Shown here: piece by piece, positions 36,170 through 44,983 of the stretch | Numbering within the stretch: position 1 is the first letter of the stretch | Layout of the letters: the number at the start of each line of letters is the position of its first letter | Source of the DNA: Chryseobacterium oranimense | Lineage (GTDB): Bacteria > Bacteroidota > Bacteroidia > Flavobacteriales > Weeksellaceae | Assembly: GCF_025244725.1 (NCBI RefSeq) | Contig: NZ_CP104203.1 | Span: 3,906,001 to 3,970,000 of the forward strand | Direction: 5' to 3' | Length of the DNA: 64,000 nt | Made by a program: the position numbers and the translations under genes | Notes under the pieces: generated by a model | Database searches by the model: none | What the model saw: the letters and a program-made list of their open reading frames with translations, nothing else | Told to the model about the DNA's origin: nothing

Positions 36170-36180
36170 AAAATGAGTGT

Positions 36181-36189
36181 GCAAAAATA
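36181..36189 (-). promoter_or_regulatory. -7 promoter box of the DUF177-rpmF operon
   Basis: TATTTTTG then C on the minus strand, 12 bases before the ATG at 36169. It rules out the longer TTG start. Confidence 0.5.
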
Positions 36190-36253
36190 TGCAATTTTTT
36201 TATAATAACAAATAAAATCCATAACAAATTAATTTAAAATTTGTTTTAACCAG

Positions 36254-37345
36254 TTATCCTTCATTTTCATCCGGCAGATCTTCATCCACTCCGTTGTCAA
36301 CGGCCATCTTTCGTGGCTGCATACGGTTGTTCATCAGATCGTTATACTCGCTTCTGTTTCTGAAGATTTTAATAGCTGTGAAGATAGCTTCGGTAAAACT
36401 CTGCTCATCGGCAATGTTTTTTCCTGCAATATCATAAGCAACTCCATGATCTGGAGAAGTCCTGATAAACGGAAGTCCCGCCGTGTAATTTACTCCTTCT
36501 TCATAGGCAAGAGTTTTGAACGGAGCAAGCCCCTGATCATGGTACATAGCTAAAACAGCATCGAAGTTTTTATACTTGTTAGGCTGGAAAAAGCTGTCCG
36601 CAGGATATGGTCCGAAAGCCAGTATTCCATTATCGGAGAGTTCCTTTATTGCCGGTTCTATAATTTCTATTTCTTCTTTTCCAATTACGCCTCCGTCGCC
36701 TGCATGAGGGTTCAGTCCCAACACGGCAATTTTCGGTTTCTGTACACAAAAATCCTCAATCAAAGTCTGATTCAGAGCTCTGATCTGTTTCTTTATTTTT
36801 TCTTTGGAAATATTTTCTGCTACGCTGGCAATTGGGATATGATGGGTAGAAACAGCTACTTTAAGATCTTCCGTAACCAGGAACATAAGCCCTTTCTTAC
36901 TGAATTTTTCTTCAAAATATCCTGTATGTCCGGCATGTTTAAAGCCCATCTTTACCATTTCATCCTTATTGATGGGTGCGGTAACAAGAACATCAATGTC
37001 ACCCTTCATTAAAGCCTCGGTAGCAAGTTCCAGAGAATCAATAGCCATTTTGGTTGATTCCTCCGTTGGAACTCCCAGTTCTACATTCACATTGTCCTTG
37101 GTAAGGTTTACCATATTCAGTTTTCCGGCCTGGGCCTGCGATGCTTCATTGATGTAGTTGAAGTTCAGATTCAGCTTGAAAATATTTTTCTGGAAGGTGA
37201 ATAACTTTCCCGAGCCAAAAATCACCGGAGTGAAAAAATCCGTAATGGTTTTGTCACTCAGGGACTTCATGATGATCTCCGGACCGATGCCGTTAAAATC
37301 ACCGATTGAAATTCCTACTCGTACTTTATGGTTTTTTGGGCTCAT
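36254..37345 (-). CDS. pdxA: 4-hydroxythreonine-4-phosphate dehydrogenase
   Basis: PdxA oxidises 4-phosphohydroxy-L-threonine in pyridoxal 5'-phosphate synthesis. The family blocks are clear: VGISIGDFNGIGPEII, PINKDEMVKMGFKHAGHTGY (with the metal His), GLNPHAGDGGVIGKEEI, MYHDQGLAPFKTLAYEEGVN and GLPFIRTSPDHGVAYDIAGK. At 363 aa it is somewhat longer than the usual ~330-350, due to a C-terminal acidic tail (DEDLPDENEG). It is divergent from ribE with only 48 bases between. Confidence 0.97.
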   Translation of the reverse strand: MSPKNHKVRVGISIGDFNGIGPEIIMKSLSDKTITDFFTPVIFGSGKLFTFQKNIFKLNLNFNYINEASQAQAGKLNMVNLTKDNVNVELGVPTEESTKMAIDSLELATEALMKGDIDVLVTAPINKDEMVKMGFKHAGHTGYFEEKFSKKGLMFLVTEDLKVAVSTHHIPIASVAENISKEKIKKQIRALNQTLIEDFCVQKPKIAVLGLNPHAGDGGVIGKEEIEIIEPAIKELSDNGILAFGPYPADSFFQPNKYKNFDAVLAMYHDQGLAPFKTLAYEEGVNYTAGLPFIRTSPDHGVAYDIAGKNIADEQSFTEAIFTAIKIFRNRSEYNDLMNNRMQPRKMAVDNGVDEDLPDENEG

Positions 37346-37351
37346 TTTGAT

Positions 37352-37381
37352 TATCTTTGAAGATTATAATTTACAAATTTA
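37352..37381. promoter_or_regulatory. Divergent -7 boxes between pdxA and ribE
   Basis: Plus-strand TATCTTTG (37352-37359) for ribE and minus-strand TAAATTTG (37374-37381) for pdxA sit in the 48-base gap, each 28-34 bases from its start codon. Neither has a good -33 TTG. The close divergent arrangement links two vitamin-cofactor genes. Confidence 0.55.
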
Positions 37382-37393
37382 GCAAAAAATAAT

Positions 37394-37978
37394 ATGTTCA
37401 CAGGAATTATTGAAGCAGTTGGCGTTATTGAAAAGATTGAAGAAAAAGGAAGCAACATAGATTTTACATTAACATGCCCTTTTACAAACGAGCTAAAAAT
37501 AGATCAAAGCCTTGCCCATAACGGATGCTGTCTTACAGTTGTTGAGATCAAAGGAGATCAATATGTGGTAACGGCCATCAACGAAACTCTTGAAAAAACC
37601 AATCTTGGAAAATGGGAGGTAGGTACTGTGGTAAATCTTGAACGATGTATGAAGATGGATGGAAGACTGGACGGGCATATCGTGCAGGGACATGTTGATA
37701 AAACAGGTGAAGTGGCAGGAATTGAAAATAAAGACGGAAGCTACTTTATTACTATTAAATATGAAGATGCCGGCAGTTTTGTGACTGTTCCTCAAGGATC
37801 TATTACAGTGAACGGGATAAGTCTTACTGTGGCAAAAAGTGAGGATACGCAGTTTTCTGTAGCCATTATTCCGTATACCTGGGAGTTTACCAATATGCAG
37901 CATCTTAAAATCGGAGATAAAGTTAATTTAGAATTTGACATTATTGGTAAGTATATTGCTAGGTTAATTAAAAAGTAG
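37394..37978 (+). CDS. ribE: Riboflavin synthase, alpha subunit
   Basis: A 194-residue riboflavin synthase that converts two 6,7-dimethyl-8-ribityllumazine molecules to riboflavin. Two tandem lumazine-binding barrels are visible: MFTGIIEAVGVIEKIEEKG with SLAHNGCCLTVV, then QGHVDKTGEV with GSITVNGISLTV, and the C-terminal trimerisation helix KVNLEFDIIGKYIARLI. No FMN riboswitch fits in the 48-base upstream gap. The histidine kinase gene starts two bases after its stop, so the two are probably co-transcribed. Confidence 0.97.
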   Translation: MFTGIIEAVGVIEKIEEKGSNIDFTLTCPFTNELKIDQSLAHNGCCLTVVEIKGDQYVVTAINETLEKTNLGKWEVGTVVNLERCMKMDGRLDGHIVQGHVDKTGEVAGIENKDGSYFITIKYEDAGSFVTVPQGSITVNGISLTVAKSEDTQFSVAIIPYTWEFTNMQHLKIGDKVNLEFDIIGKYIARLIKK

Positions 37979-37979
37979 G

Positions 37980-39434
37980 ATGCCAATAAGTAAATACAAA
38001 GGATACAGTTTAAGGAACCGGGTGTTTTTCGGTTTTCTGCTCGTATGTTTTTTAAGTGTTGTCGCTACATCGCTGGTTCCCTATTTCGTTTTAAGGAATA
38101 ATTCCCTGCAACAGAGTAATATTGATATGCAGGAGAAAACTAATGCCGTGATGACCTATCTTAATTATGCGGTGAGCCGAACCCTCGTGGAGACCAAAGA
38201 TCTTCCGCAGGTATTGGGCAACAGTATTTTTGAGATAGCAGATATCAACAAGCATGATATTGTGATCTACGATCTGCAGGGAAATTACCTGCTCTCCAAT
38301 AAGGATGAAAGTCTTATTGAACAGAAAACCATTCCGGTGAATATTGTCAATAAAATTCTTGCTACTGATTCCAGGGTAGATATTAAAGGATATGATAAGT
38401 CCAAAGATGCGGAGCGCACCTCTTCTTATCTTCTTTTGAAAAACAATGAGCTTACACCTATAGGAATTGTATATATTCCTTTATACCATAATGAATCTGC
38501 TTATCTGGATGTTCTTCACCAGTATATCAAATATATTCTCCTGGTAGATATTTTCCTCATTCTGTTCAGTATCTGGATTAGTTGGGTAACGTCTAACAGT
38601 TTAGCGAAAAATATCACCAAATTTTCTGATATGATTACCCGCATTACTTTATTCGAAAACGAAATGCGTCCTATCAGATATTACAAGAATGATGAGCTTA
38701 ATGCACTGGCAAGAGCTTACAACAGGATGATTCTTCAGATCCAGGACCAGAAAGAGAGACTGCGTTTCAAAGCATCCGAAGAAGCCTGGAGGGAAATGGC
38801 AAAGCAGGTCGCCCATGAGGTTAAAAATCCTTTAACTCCGATGAAGCTGACTATCCAGAACTTTGAAAGAAAATTTGATCCCGAAGATCCGAATATCAGG
38901 GAACGTGTAAAACTGATGAGCAAGACAATGGTAGACCAGATCGACCTGATTGCGACTGTTGCTTCTGCTTTCTCCGAATTTGCCAAGCTGCCTGAAAAAA
39001 ATAATGAGGTCATTAATCTGAATACGGAAGTTGAAGATATCCTGCGTGTTTTCAATGACGACAGTATTTTTATGCACTCCAACAAGTCGAATATTATGAT
39101 CAATATGGACAGGATTTACCTTTCCAGGATCATTACGAACCTTGTGACCAATGCGAAACAGGCGCAAAGTGACGAGCGTAAGCTAATCATCAATGTAGAT
39201 GTGGAACAACACCAGAGAAGAGTAATGATTTCCGTACAGGATAACGGGATCGGAATTCCCGAAAATATGTATGAAAGAATATTCGAGCCCAATTTTACTT
39301 CTAAAAACAGTGGTATGGGACTCGGGCTTTCTATGGTAAGAAAGATGATCGAAGATTACAAAGGTGAAATCACCGTGAGATCTGAAGTAGGAAAAGGATC
39401 TACATTTACCATTACACTCCCTACCAATTTATAG
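37980..39434 (+). CDS. Sensor histidine kinase, NtrY-like
   Basis: A 484-residue inner-membrane kinase: TM1 at ~14-36 and TM2 at ~183-205 flank a ~145-residue periplasmic sensor, then a HAMP region, the DHp helix with phosphoacceptor His in WREMAKQVAHEVKNPLTPMK (~residue 279) and an HATPase domain (NLVTNAKQA, DNGIGIPE, GMGLGLSMVRKM, GSTFTITLP). The conserved NPLTP after the histidine is typical of NtrY-type kinases. No response regulator is adjacent, so its partner is elsewhere. It begins two bases after ribE and its stop overlaps the next gene (TAGTG). Confidence 0.92.
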   Translation: MPISKYKGYSLRNRVFFGFLLVCFLSVVATSLVPYFVLRNNSLQQSNIDMQEKTNAVMTYLNYAVSRTLVETKDLPQVLGNSIFEIADINKHDIVIYDLQGNYLLSNKDESLIEQKTIPVNIVNKILATDSRVDIKGYDKSKDAERTSSYLLLKNNELTPIGIVYIPLYHNESAYLDVLHQYIKYILLVDIFLILFSIWISWVTSNSLAKNITKFSDMITRITLFENEMRPIRYYKNDELNALARAYNRMILQIQDQKERLRFKASEEAWREMAKQVAHEVKNPLTPMKLTIQNFERKFDPEDPNIRERVKLMSKTMVDQIDLIATVASAFSEFAKLPEKNNEVINLNTEVEDILRVFNDDSIFMHSNKSNIMINMDRIYLSRIITNLVTNAKQAQSDERKLIINVDVEQHQRRVMISVQDNGIGIPENMYERIFEPNFTSKNSGMGLGLSMVRKMIEDYKGEITVRSEVGKGSTFTITLPTNL

Positions 39435-40129
39435 TGAAGCCTTTTAGATTTAAAAATTTTGAAATTCAGCAGTCAAAAGATGTTTTCCGTGTGGGAACAG
39501 ATGGGGTATTGTTGGGTATTCTGGCTGATGTAGAAAATGCTTCGGAAGTTTTGGAAATAGGAACCGGGACCGGCCTGATTTCGCTGATGCTTGCCCAGAG
39601 AAATCCCAACGCCTATTTTCTTGGACTCGACATCAATGAAGAGGCAGCTTTACTTACCAGAACAAATTTTGAAAATTCCCCTTTTCATTCAAGGCTGAAA
39701 AATATTCATCAGGATCTTAAAACTTTTAAAACTGAAAAGAAATTTGATCTTATTGTTTCAAATCCTCCTTATTTTGAAGAATCTTCTTCTGATAAAGATA
39801 AGCTGGCCCGCCAAACTGTTGAACTGAATTTTAAGCAGCTTATCGAAGTCTCTGCAAACTTATTATCTGAACAGGGTATTCTATCGGTTATTATTCCTGC
39901 GGAAGCCGGAAGAGGATTTATAGAAACGGCTTTGAAACACCGGTTATTTTTAAAACGAAAAATCAATATTAAAGGAATAGAAGGCTCAAAAACGAAAAGA
40001 TTAGTTCTTGAATTTTCCTTCACCGAAGGAATGATTAAAGAGTCTGATTTCGTGATAGAAAAAAGTCCGAGACAATACTCGGACCCATATCTTGAACTCA
40101 CCAAAGAGTTTCATGTCTTTAAAAATTAG
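39434..40129 (+). CDS. tRNA1(Val) adenine(37)-N6-methyltransferase-like protein
   Basis: A 231-residue SAM-dependent methyltransferase. The SAM loop is VLEIGTGTGLISLMLAQR, and the catalytic motif is NPPY in DLIVSNPPYFEESS, as in adenine-N6 enzymes of the TrmN6/YfiC group. The N-terminal FKNFEIQQSKDVFRVGTDG also fits. The start is GTG (39434), overlapping the kinase stop by one base; no ATG is available nearby. Substrate assignment to tRNA1(Val) A37 rests on family similarity alone. Confidence 0.85.
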   Translation: MKPFRFKNFEIQQSKDVFRVGTDGVLLGILADVENASEVLEIGTGTGLISLMLAQRNPNAYFLGLDINEEAALLTRTNFENSPFHSRLKNIHQDLKTFKTEKKFDLIVSNPPYFEESSSDKDKLARQTVELNFKQLIEVSANLLSEQGILSVIIPAEAGRGFIETALKHRLFLKRKINIKGIEGSKTKRLVLEFSFTEGMIKESDFVIEKSPRQYSDPYLELTKEFHVFKN

Positions 40130-40197
40130 AATTTAGAAGCTAGAGATTAGAAGTTAGATGATCAAGGTTCAGTTTATCTTTCTCTAATTCTTTAATC
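40130..40197. repeat. A+T-rich TTAGAA-type repeat in a convergent gap
   Basis: Short direct repeats (TTAGAA four times in about 30 bases) face CTCTAATTCTTTAATC on the other side. The gap lies between convergent genes and could act as a bidirectional terminator. It resembles A+T-rich repeats at 34683-34741, 50400-50468 and 56430-56466. Confidence 0.45.
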
Positions 40198-40908
40198 TTA
40201 TTCAAATAGCTCTGCAGTATCCAGTACAGAAACTTTTCCATCCTCACATCTGATTGCTTCACCAGGGAAGTTCTGGATCATATGATAATCATGCGTTGCC
40301 ATTACCACAGCAGCTCCGTTTTCAAGGGCTACCTGTTTCAGAAGAGTCATAATCTCGTTGGAAGTTTCAGGGTCTAGATTTCCTGTAGGTTCATCGGCAA
40401 GGATAAGATCCGGGTGGTTCAGTAAAGCTCTTGCAATAGCGATACGCTGCTGTTCACCTCCGGAAAGCTCATGCGGCATCTTGTGCTTCTTGCTTTTCAT
40501 GTTTACGCTTCCCAGTACTTCATTGATGCGGTCTTCCATCTTTACTTTATCGCTCCATCCGGTTGCCTCAAGAACGAATTTTAAGTTTTTCTCAACCGTT
40601 CTGTCCGAAAGAAGCTGGAAGTCCTGGAATACAATACCTAGTTTTCTTCTCAGGTTAGGAATATCCGAAGGTTTAAGCTTCGCCAGTTCAAAACCTACTA
40701 CAGATCCATGTCCTGATGCTAAAGGAATGTGTCCGTAAAGGGTTTTCAGAAGAGAACTTTTTCCGGAACCTGTCTTTCCGATAAGGTAGCAGAACCTGCC
40801 TTTTTTAATGTTAAGGTTAACATCAGAAAGAACAGTGAAGTTTTTTTGCGCAATTTTTGCGTGCTGTAAGCTTATAATATTATCTCCGGAGATATTTGTA
40901 TGCGGCAT
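40198..40908 (-). CDS. ftsE: ABC transporter ATP-binding protein, FtsE-like
   Basis: A 236-residue ABC ATPase: Walker A LIGKTGSGKSSLLKTLYG, Q-loop VFQDFQLLSDRTV, signature HELSGGEQQRIAIARAL, Walker B LILADEPTGNLD and the switch ATHDYH. The DRTVxxNL and SGGEQQR blocks and lack of a permease next door are typical of FtsE, which pairs with FtsX in cell division. FtsX is not in the window, so the assignment relies on sequence pattern and could be a related LolD-type ATPase. Confidence 0.75.
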   Translation of the reverse strand: MPHTNISGDNIISLQHAKIAQKNFTVLSDVNLNIKKGRFCYLIGKTGSGKSSLLKTLYGHIPLASGHGSVVGFELAKLKPSDIPNLRRKLGIVFQDFQLLSDRTVEKNLKFVLEATGWSDKVKMEDRINEVLGSVNMKSKKHKMPHELSGGEQQRIAIARALLNHPDLILADEPTGNLDPETSNEIMTLLKQVALENGAAVVMATHDYHMIQNFPGEAIRCEDGKVSVLDTAELFE

Positions 40909-41002
40909 AATTCAATTTTATGGTTCTATTTCTAACCTATTTTTTCAGATCTTAAAAATAGAAAAAAGAAGCTTAAAAACCTTAAACTTTAGGAAATTTT
41001 AA

Positions 41003-41038
41003 CAACAAAAAATGCCTGAAAAACTACTTTTCAAGCAT
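41003..41038 (-). terminator. Terminator after rpmH
   Basis: ATGCCTGAAAA / TTTTCAAGCAT hairpin with a G-U pair, followed on the minus strand by TTTTTT. Confidence 0.75.
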
Positions 41039-41063
41039 GATTTGTATATGATAATCCGAGATA

Positions 41064-41222
41064 TTATCTCTTAGCGCGGGATGCACTAACAGTTAAACTC
41101 TTTCTGCCTTTAGCTCTTCTTGCTGCCAAAACTCTTCTTCCATTTGGCGTAGACATTCTTTCTCTGAAACCGTGTTTGTTTCTTTTCTTTCTTTCTGATG
41201 GCTGGAATGTTCTTTTACTCAT
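41064..41222 (-). CDS. rpmH: 50S ribosomal protein L34
   Basis: A 52-residue basic protein: [38 protein letters not shown] and [14 protein letters not shown], matching L34. It is preceded by a two-part promoter and a ~45-base leader and ends at a terminator. The usual neighbours dnaA and rnpA are absent. Confidence 0.97.
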   Translation of the reverse strand: MSKRTFQPSERKKRNKHGFRERMSTPNGRRVLAARRAKGRKSLTVSASRAKR

Positions 41223-41265
41223 TACTATATATTTAAATCGTAATTAATCTATTAATTTTCAGGTT

Positions 41266-41296
41266 GCAAAGATATAGAAATTTTTAAAAGTTACAA
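41266..41296 (-). promoter_or_regulatory. rpmH promoter with -33 and -7 elements
   Basis: On the minus strand TTTG at about 41293-41296 is followed by a 19-base spacer and TATCTTTG (41267-41274), a close match to the flavobacterial consensus. It is the strongest promoter candidate in the window. Confidence 0.75.
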
Positions 41297-41417
41297 ACTT
41301 TACTTATCTTTTTTTAGAAATTATTTGAAATGTTTTTTATTCCTATTTTTATAAGCGGTACCCGGAAACGAAATCTGGTGTAAATAAATAATATGTAGCT
41401 CATTTATTTAAAAGCTC

Positions 41418-41425
41418 TATCTTTG
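41418..41425 (+). promoter_or_regulatory. -7 promoter box of the NrnA-like gene
   Basis: TATCTTTG matches TAnnTTTG and lies 33 bases before the ATG at 41458. Confidence 0.55.
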
Positions 41426-41457
41426 AAAACTCAAATTTAAAGAAAAATAAACACACG

Positions 41458-42462
41458 ATGTTTACACCAGCAGAACTTTTAGATATCAATACATTACTTA
41501 CGCCTGAAAACAAGATAGTTATCCTCACGCATTATAATCCGGATGGGGATGCTATAGGTTCCAGCCTGGGGTTGAAGCATTATTTGGCAGCAAAAGGTAT
41601 TCCTGCGGAGGTAATTGTACCCAACGATTTTCCGAAATTTCTGAAATGGATGCCGGAATCTAAAAAGGTAATCATCGGTGAGTATAAAAGAAAATATGCA
41701 TTCGACCTTATCAGTGGAGCAGATGTGATCTTTTGCCTTGATTTTAATTCTCCTTCAAGAATAGGAATATTAGGAGAATGGCTGATTAAGTCCAGAGCCA
41801 AGAAAATTCTTATCGACCATCATCAGCAGCCTGAGCAATTTGATTTTGTTTATTCTGATACCGTAATTCCTGCCACTTCACAGATGATTTATCATTTTAT
41901 AGAAGCTATGGAAGATGAAAAGCTGGTCAATCAGAATATTGCAGAATGTCTTTATACGGGGATTATGACGGATACAGGCGGTTTCCGTTTCCGTTCCACA
42001 AGCGCAACAACCCACAGGATTATAGCTCATTTAATCGAGAACGGTGCTGATCCTTCTGTTATCACTTCCAATACCTGGGATACCAATACGGTTTCCCGTC
42101 TTCACCTTCTTGCTCTTGTGCTGGGAAGAATAGAAGTGGTAAACGATGGTAAAGTGGCTGTTTTGTCTCTTACAAGAAACGAACTGAAAGAATTTGGTTT
42201 CCAGAAAGGGGATACGGAAGGTTTTGTGAATTATGGATTAAGTATTGCCGGGGTAAAGATGGCCGCTTTCTTTATGGAAGACCTGTATGATGATTTTATT
42301 AAAATTTCTTTCAGAAGTAAGGACGATGTAGATGTGAACCAGTTTTCCAGAAAATATTTTAACGGTGGCGGCCACATCAATGCAGCGGGAGGAAAATCCA
42401 ATGAATCTCTGGCAGATACTATTGAAACATTTAAGAAGAAACTAGAGCAGGAAGCGTTTTAA
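41458..42462 (+). CDS. nrnA: DHH-family phosphoesterase, NrnA-like (oligoribonuclease/pAp phosphatase)
   Basis: A 334-residue DHH/DHHA1 protein. Metal-binding motifs: HYNPDGDAIGSSLGL, CLDFNSPSR, the DHH motif in ILIDHHQQPE, and the substrate-side TGIMTDTGGFRF. The C-terminal DHHA1 domain carries the glycine-rich FNGGGHINAAGG. NrnA-type enzymes degrade short oligonucleotides and 3'-phosphoadenosine 5'-phosphate. Start is ATG at 41458 with a -7 box upstream. It is followed by a convergent patatin gene. Confidence 0.88.
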   Translation: MFTPAELLDINTLLTPENKIVILTHYNPDGDAIGSSLGLKHYLAAKGIPAEVIVPNDFPKFLKWMPESKKVIIGEYKRKYAFDLISGADVIFCLDFNSPSRIGILGEWLIKSRAKKILIDHHQQPEQFDFVYSDTVIPATSQMIYHFIEAMEDEKLVNQNIAECLYTGIMTDTGGFRFRSTSATTHRIIAHLIENGADPSVITSNTWDTNTVSRLHLLALVLGRIEVVNDGKVAVLSLTRNELKEFGFQKGDTEGFVNYGLSIAGVKMAAFFMEDLYDDFIKISFRSKDDVDVNQFSRKYFNGGGHINAAGGKSNESLADTIETFKKKLEQEAF

Positions 42463-42525
42463 GAAGGCAAAAGGACGAAATTGCATAAATAACTATCATG
42501 CTAAAACTCCTATACACTCATACCC

Positions 42526-43329
42526 TTATTCACTCAAACCTTTAGTGTAACCTTTGCTCTCGAGTTCTTCGCACGTGTATTCGTAAACTTCCTGAAACAT
42601 GATATCCAGGTTTTTCTTGCTGAATAAGCTGAATTTCGTCATTTTAGGAGGATCTAAAAAAATATCACAGGATTTAACCTTAGAATAAACCGATTTTGCG
42701 ATAGCCAAGTGCAGAATCCGGTCGAATTCTTTCATAAGGCTCATTTTTTTTAATTCATCATAGCTTATGGAGTTGACGTGAGAGGCAATCAGAAAATCAC
42801 ATTTATCAATAATCGGCTCTATCGGGAGGTTATCTAAAACGCCTCCGTCAACATATATTTTTTCTCCCATCCTTACAGGCGGAAGAATGAACGGAACGCT
42901 TGATGATGCCAAAAGAGGACTGAAAAGCTCTCCTTCCGAAAAGAAATCCACAATTCCGTGGGTCATTTCTGTAGCAGTTACGTAAACAGGAATTTTTAAG
43001 ATCCTGAAATCATTTTCAGGGAAATGATCGGTGAACAGCTTTAAGATGAAATTGGAGCTGAAAATGCCATTCTTGGAAAGCTTAAGGTAGGACCTTGAAA
43101 AGAAGGTAGTATACTTTACAATATCCATCATCTCATCCGGAGATTTCCCGAAAGAGTAAAATGCTCCTACAATAGAGCCGGCGCTGGTCCCTGAAATAAT
43201 ATGCGGTTTCAGATTGTATTCTTCCAGTGCCTTCAGTACTGCGATATGAGCAATCCCACGCATGCCCCCACCGGAAAGTGTAAGGCCTATGACCGGCGGT
43301 TTCTTTTTTTTGAACGAGAATAAACCCAT
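42526..43329 (-). CDS. Patatin-like phospholipase family protein
   Basis: A 267-residue RssA-like protein: oxyanion block LSGGGMRGIAHI, nucleophile elbow SGTSAGSIVGAF (GxSxG) and the catalytic Asp in YVDGGVLDNLPIEP (DGG). No signal peptide is visible, so it is probably a cytoplasmic acyl hydrolase of bacterial patatin type. The substrate is unknown. Confidence 0.9.
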   Translation of the reverse strand: MGLFSFKKKKPPVIGLTLSGGGMRGIAHIAVLKALEEYNLKPHIISGTSAGSIVGAFYSFGKSPDEMMDIVKYTTFFSRSYLKLSKNGIFSSNFILKLFTDHFPENDFRILKIPVYVTATEMTHGIVDFFSEGELFSPLLASSSVPFILPPVRMGEKIYVDGGVLDNLPIEPIIDKCDFLIASHVNSISYDELKKMSLMKEFDRILHLAIAKSVYSKVKSCDIFLDPPKMTKFSLFSKKNLDIMFQEVYEYTCEELESKGYTKGLSE

Positions 43330-43398
43330 TGAAATAATTAATCCCTACTAAGATACAAGAATTTTTGACACACTGACTTAGGCCGGCATTCCGATCTG

Positions 43399-44181
43399 TT
43401 AGAGAACTAATTTTTTGGGTAAATTATGAAGAAGCTCGGTATTGATGATTTCGGCACAGATGCTGGGTTTTTCCCAATGTCCGTTGTGCCCGCAGTCAAG
43501 GATATAAGATTTTATATTCGTTCTGTCCGGCAGATGTTTGATCATGGTGTCTGTTTTTACTGCATTATCGTGTTTTCCGGCCAGGATTAAAATTTTAGCT
43601 TCCAGGCTTTCTATGACATGCTTTTTGTCTGTCCTTTCCACCATGCCTTTTACGCAGGCAAGCGCGCCCATATTGTTGGTTGAAAGCGCTGTTTCGAGTG
43701 CAATTTCAATTTTCCCCTCCAGAATATCTCTTTCATTAGGATTAAAAAGGTTTGGAACTCCGGCCCGGGCGTAGTGGGCAAAAGCATCTTTGATAATTCT
43801 ATAACTTTTGATACGCTGCTGCTTTTTCTCTTCATCATCAGGGAAATAGGTGGAGAAAAATAGAGTCAGGCTTTTAAGAACTTCAGGATATTTTTCTGCA
43901 AAAGCCAGTGAAGTATATCCTCCCATGGAATGTCCTAAAAGATGTATCTGGTCCAGTTTCTCATGGTCCAAAACTTTTTTCACTTCATCAGCCATCAGTT
44001 CCATAGTGTGGACTTCTGCCAGGATATCAGATTGTCCGTGACCGGGAAGGTCTATTTTAAGCAGTGAGAAATTGTCAGAAAGATGAGGCTCCATGTCGCT
44101 CCAGATGGAAATGTTTTCCATAAAACCGTGAAGAAGCACCAAAGTCTCTTTTCCGTTTCCTTTTCTTTCAAAGTTCAGCAT
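43399..44181 (-). CDS. Alpha/beta hydrolase
   Basis: A 260-residue alpha/beta fold enzyme: LVLLHGFMENISIW (oxyanion HGF), IDLPGHGQSD, nucleophile LLGHSMGGYTSLAF (GHSMG) and the C-terminal catalytic His in CGHNGHWEKP. A lid region around YFPDDEEKKQQR lies between. Likely an esterase of unknown substrate. It lies downstream of exbD, separated by a terminator, and upstream of the patatin gene. Confidence 0.9.
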   Translation of the reverse strand: MLNFERKGNGKETLVLLHGFMENISIWSDMEPHLSDNFSLLKIDLPGHGQSDILAEVHTMELMADEVKKVLDHEKLDQIHLLGHSMGGYTSLAFAEKYPEVLKSLTLFFSTYFPDDEEKKQQRIKSYRIIKDAFAHYARAGVPNLFNPNERDILEGKIEIALETALSTNNMGALACVKGMVERTDKKHVIESLEAKILILAGKHDNAVKTDTMIKHLPDRTNIKSYILDCGHNGHWEKPSICAEIINTELLHNLPKKLVL

Positions 44182-44205
44182 AATCTTAGTTGTTTCTTCA
44201 AATTT

Positions 44206-44236
44206 AAATAAAAAAGAGCATTGTAAAAATGCTCTT
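44206..44236 (-). terminator. Terminator after the orphan exbD
   Basis: AAGAGCAT / ATGCTCTT stem, 7-base loop, then T run on the minus strand. Confidence 0.85.
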
Positions 44237-44241
44237 CGATT

Positions 44242-44769
44242 CTATTGGGTTAATTCGGTATAAACTTTCTTTTCCCATGGTTTTATATCTGTGATACCGT
44301 ATCTTTCTTTTTTAGAAATCGCGATATTGTCCAGGATGTCTACGAAATTTTTATAGTTGGCGTCATCAGTAGGTTTTACAATGACGGTGAAATTTTCCGG
44401 TACCGGTGCATTTTGATAGGCTTCAGAAATAATCTTGGAGATTTTTACCCCACTGAAATCTGTTTCTTTCAGGTTTGCTGCATTCAGGTCCTTCTCATTG
44501 CTTTGGTGATAAAATACCCTGTTATCTTTCCCGAGGATAAAGGTTACCTGATTTTTATCTCCAATATGAGGAATGTTTGTTGGATGTGGATTAGGATCCT
44601 TTGCCGGAAGCCCCAGATCCATTACATTGGGTTTTGTAAAATTGGTGGTAAACATAAAGAAGGTGATCAGTAGAAATCCTAAATCTACCATCGGAGTCAT
44701 ATCCACCCGGATTAATTTTTTTCTTTGTTTGCTTCCTCCCTGTTTTTCTTGTGCGATTACTTCAGCCAT
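44242..44769 (-). CDS. ExbD/TolR biopolymer transport protein (orphan)
   Basis: A 175-residue inner-membrane protein with one N-terminal helix: RVDMTPMVDLGFLLITFFMF, where the Asp is the proton-carrying residue, followed by a periplasmic domain. It is a close paralog of the ExbD at 61070-61642 (TKPNVMDLGLPAK, VIVKPTDDANYKNFVDILDN, ITDIKPWEKKVY). Unlike that copy it has no ExbB, second ExbD or TonB beside it and is flanked by terminators, so it is a stand-alone gene whose partner ExbB is presumably elsewhere. Confidence 0.93.
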   Translation of the reverse strand: MAEVIAQEKQGGSKQRKKLIRVDMTPMVDLGFLLITFFMFTTNFTKPNVMDLGLPAKDPNPHPTNIPHIGDKNQVTFILGKDNRVFYHQSNEKDLNAANLKETDFSGVKISKIISEAYQNAPVPENFTVIVKPTDDANYKNFVDILDNIAISKKERYGITDIKPWEKKVYTELTQ

Positions 44770-44983
44770 AATTCATATTTTTAAATGTTAAACGGTTTTT
44801 GGTGAAAAAGTAAAATGTTGATACTTATCTGAATCTATACAAAGTTTATACCTAAAATTAATAAATATCAATAAAATTTAAAATTTATAGAATGGTTGGC
44901 ATAAAAAAGCCATACAAGATTTTATATTCGCAAGCTTTTGTGATTTTTTAAGAATATGATTATTTTTAGTTTTATAAATATCA

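Noticed and set aside
37346-37393. FMN riboswitch before ribE
   Set aside because: The gap to the divergent pdxA is only 48 bases, too short for the RFN element, and is filled by promoter boxes.
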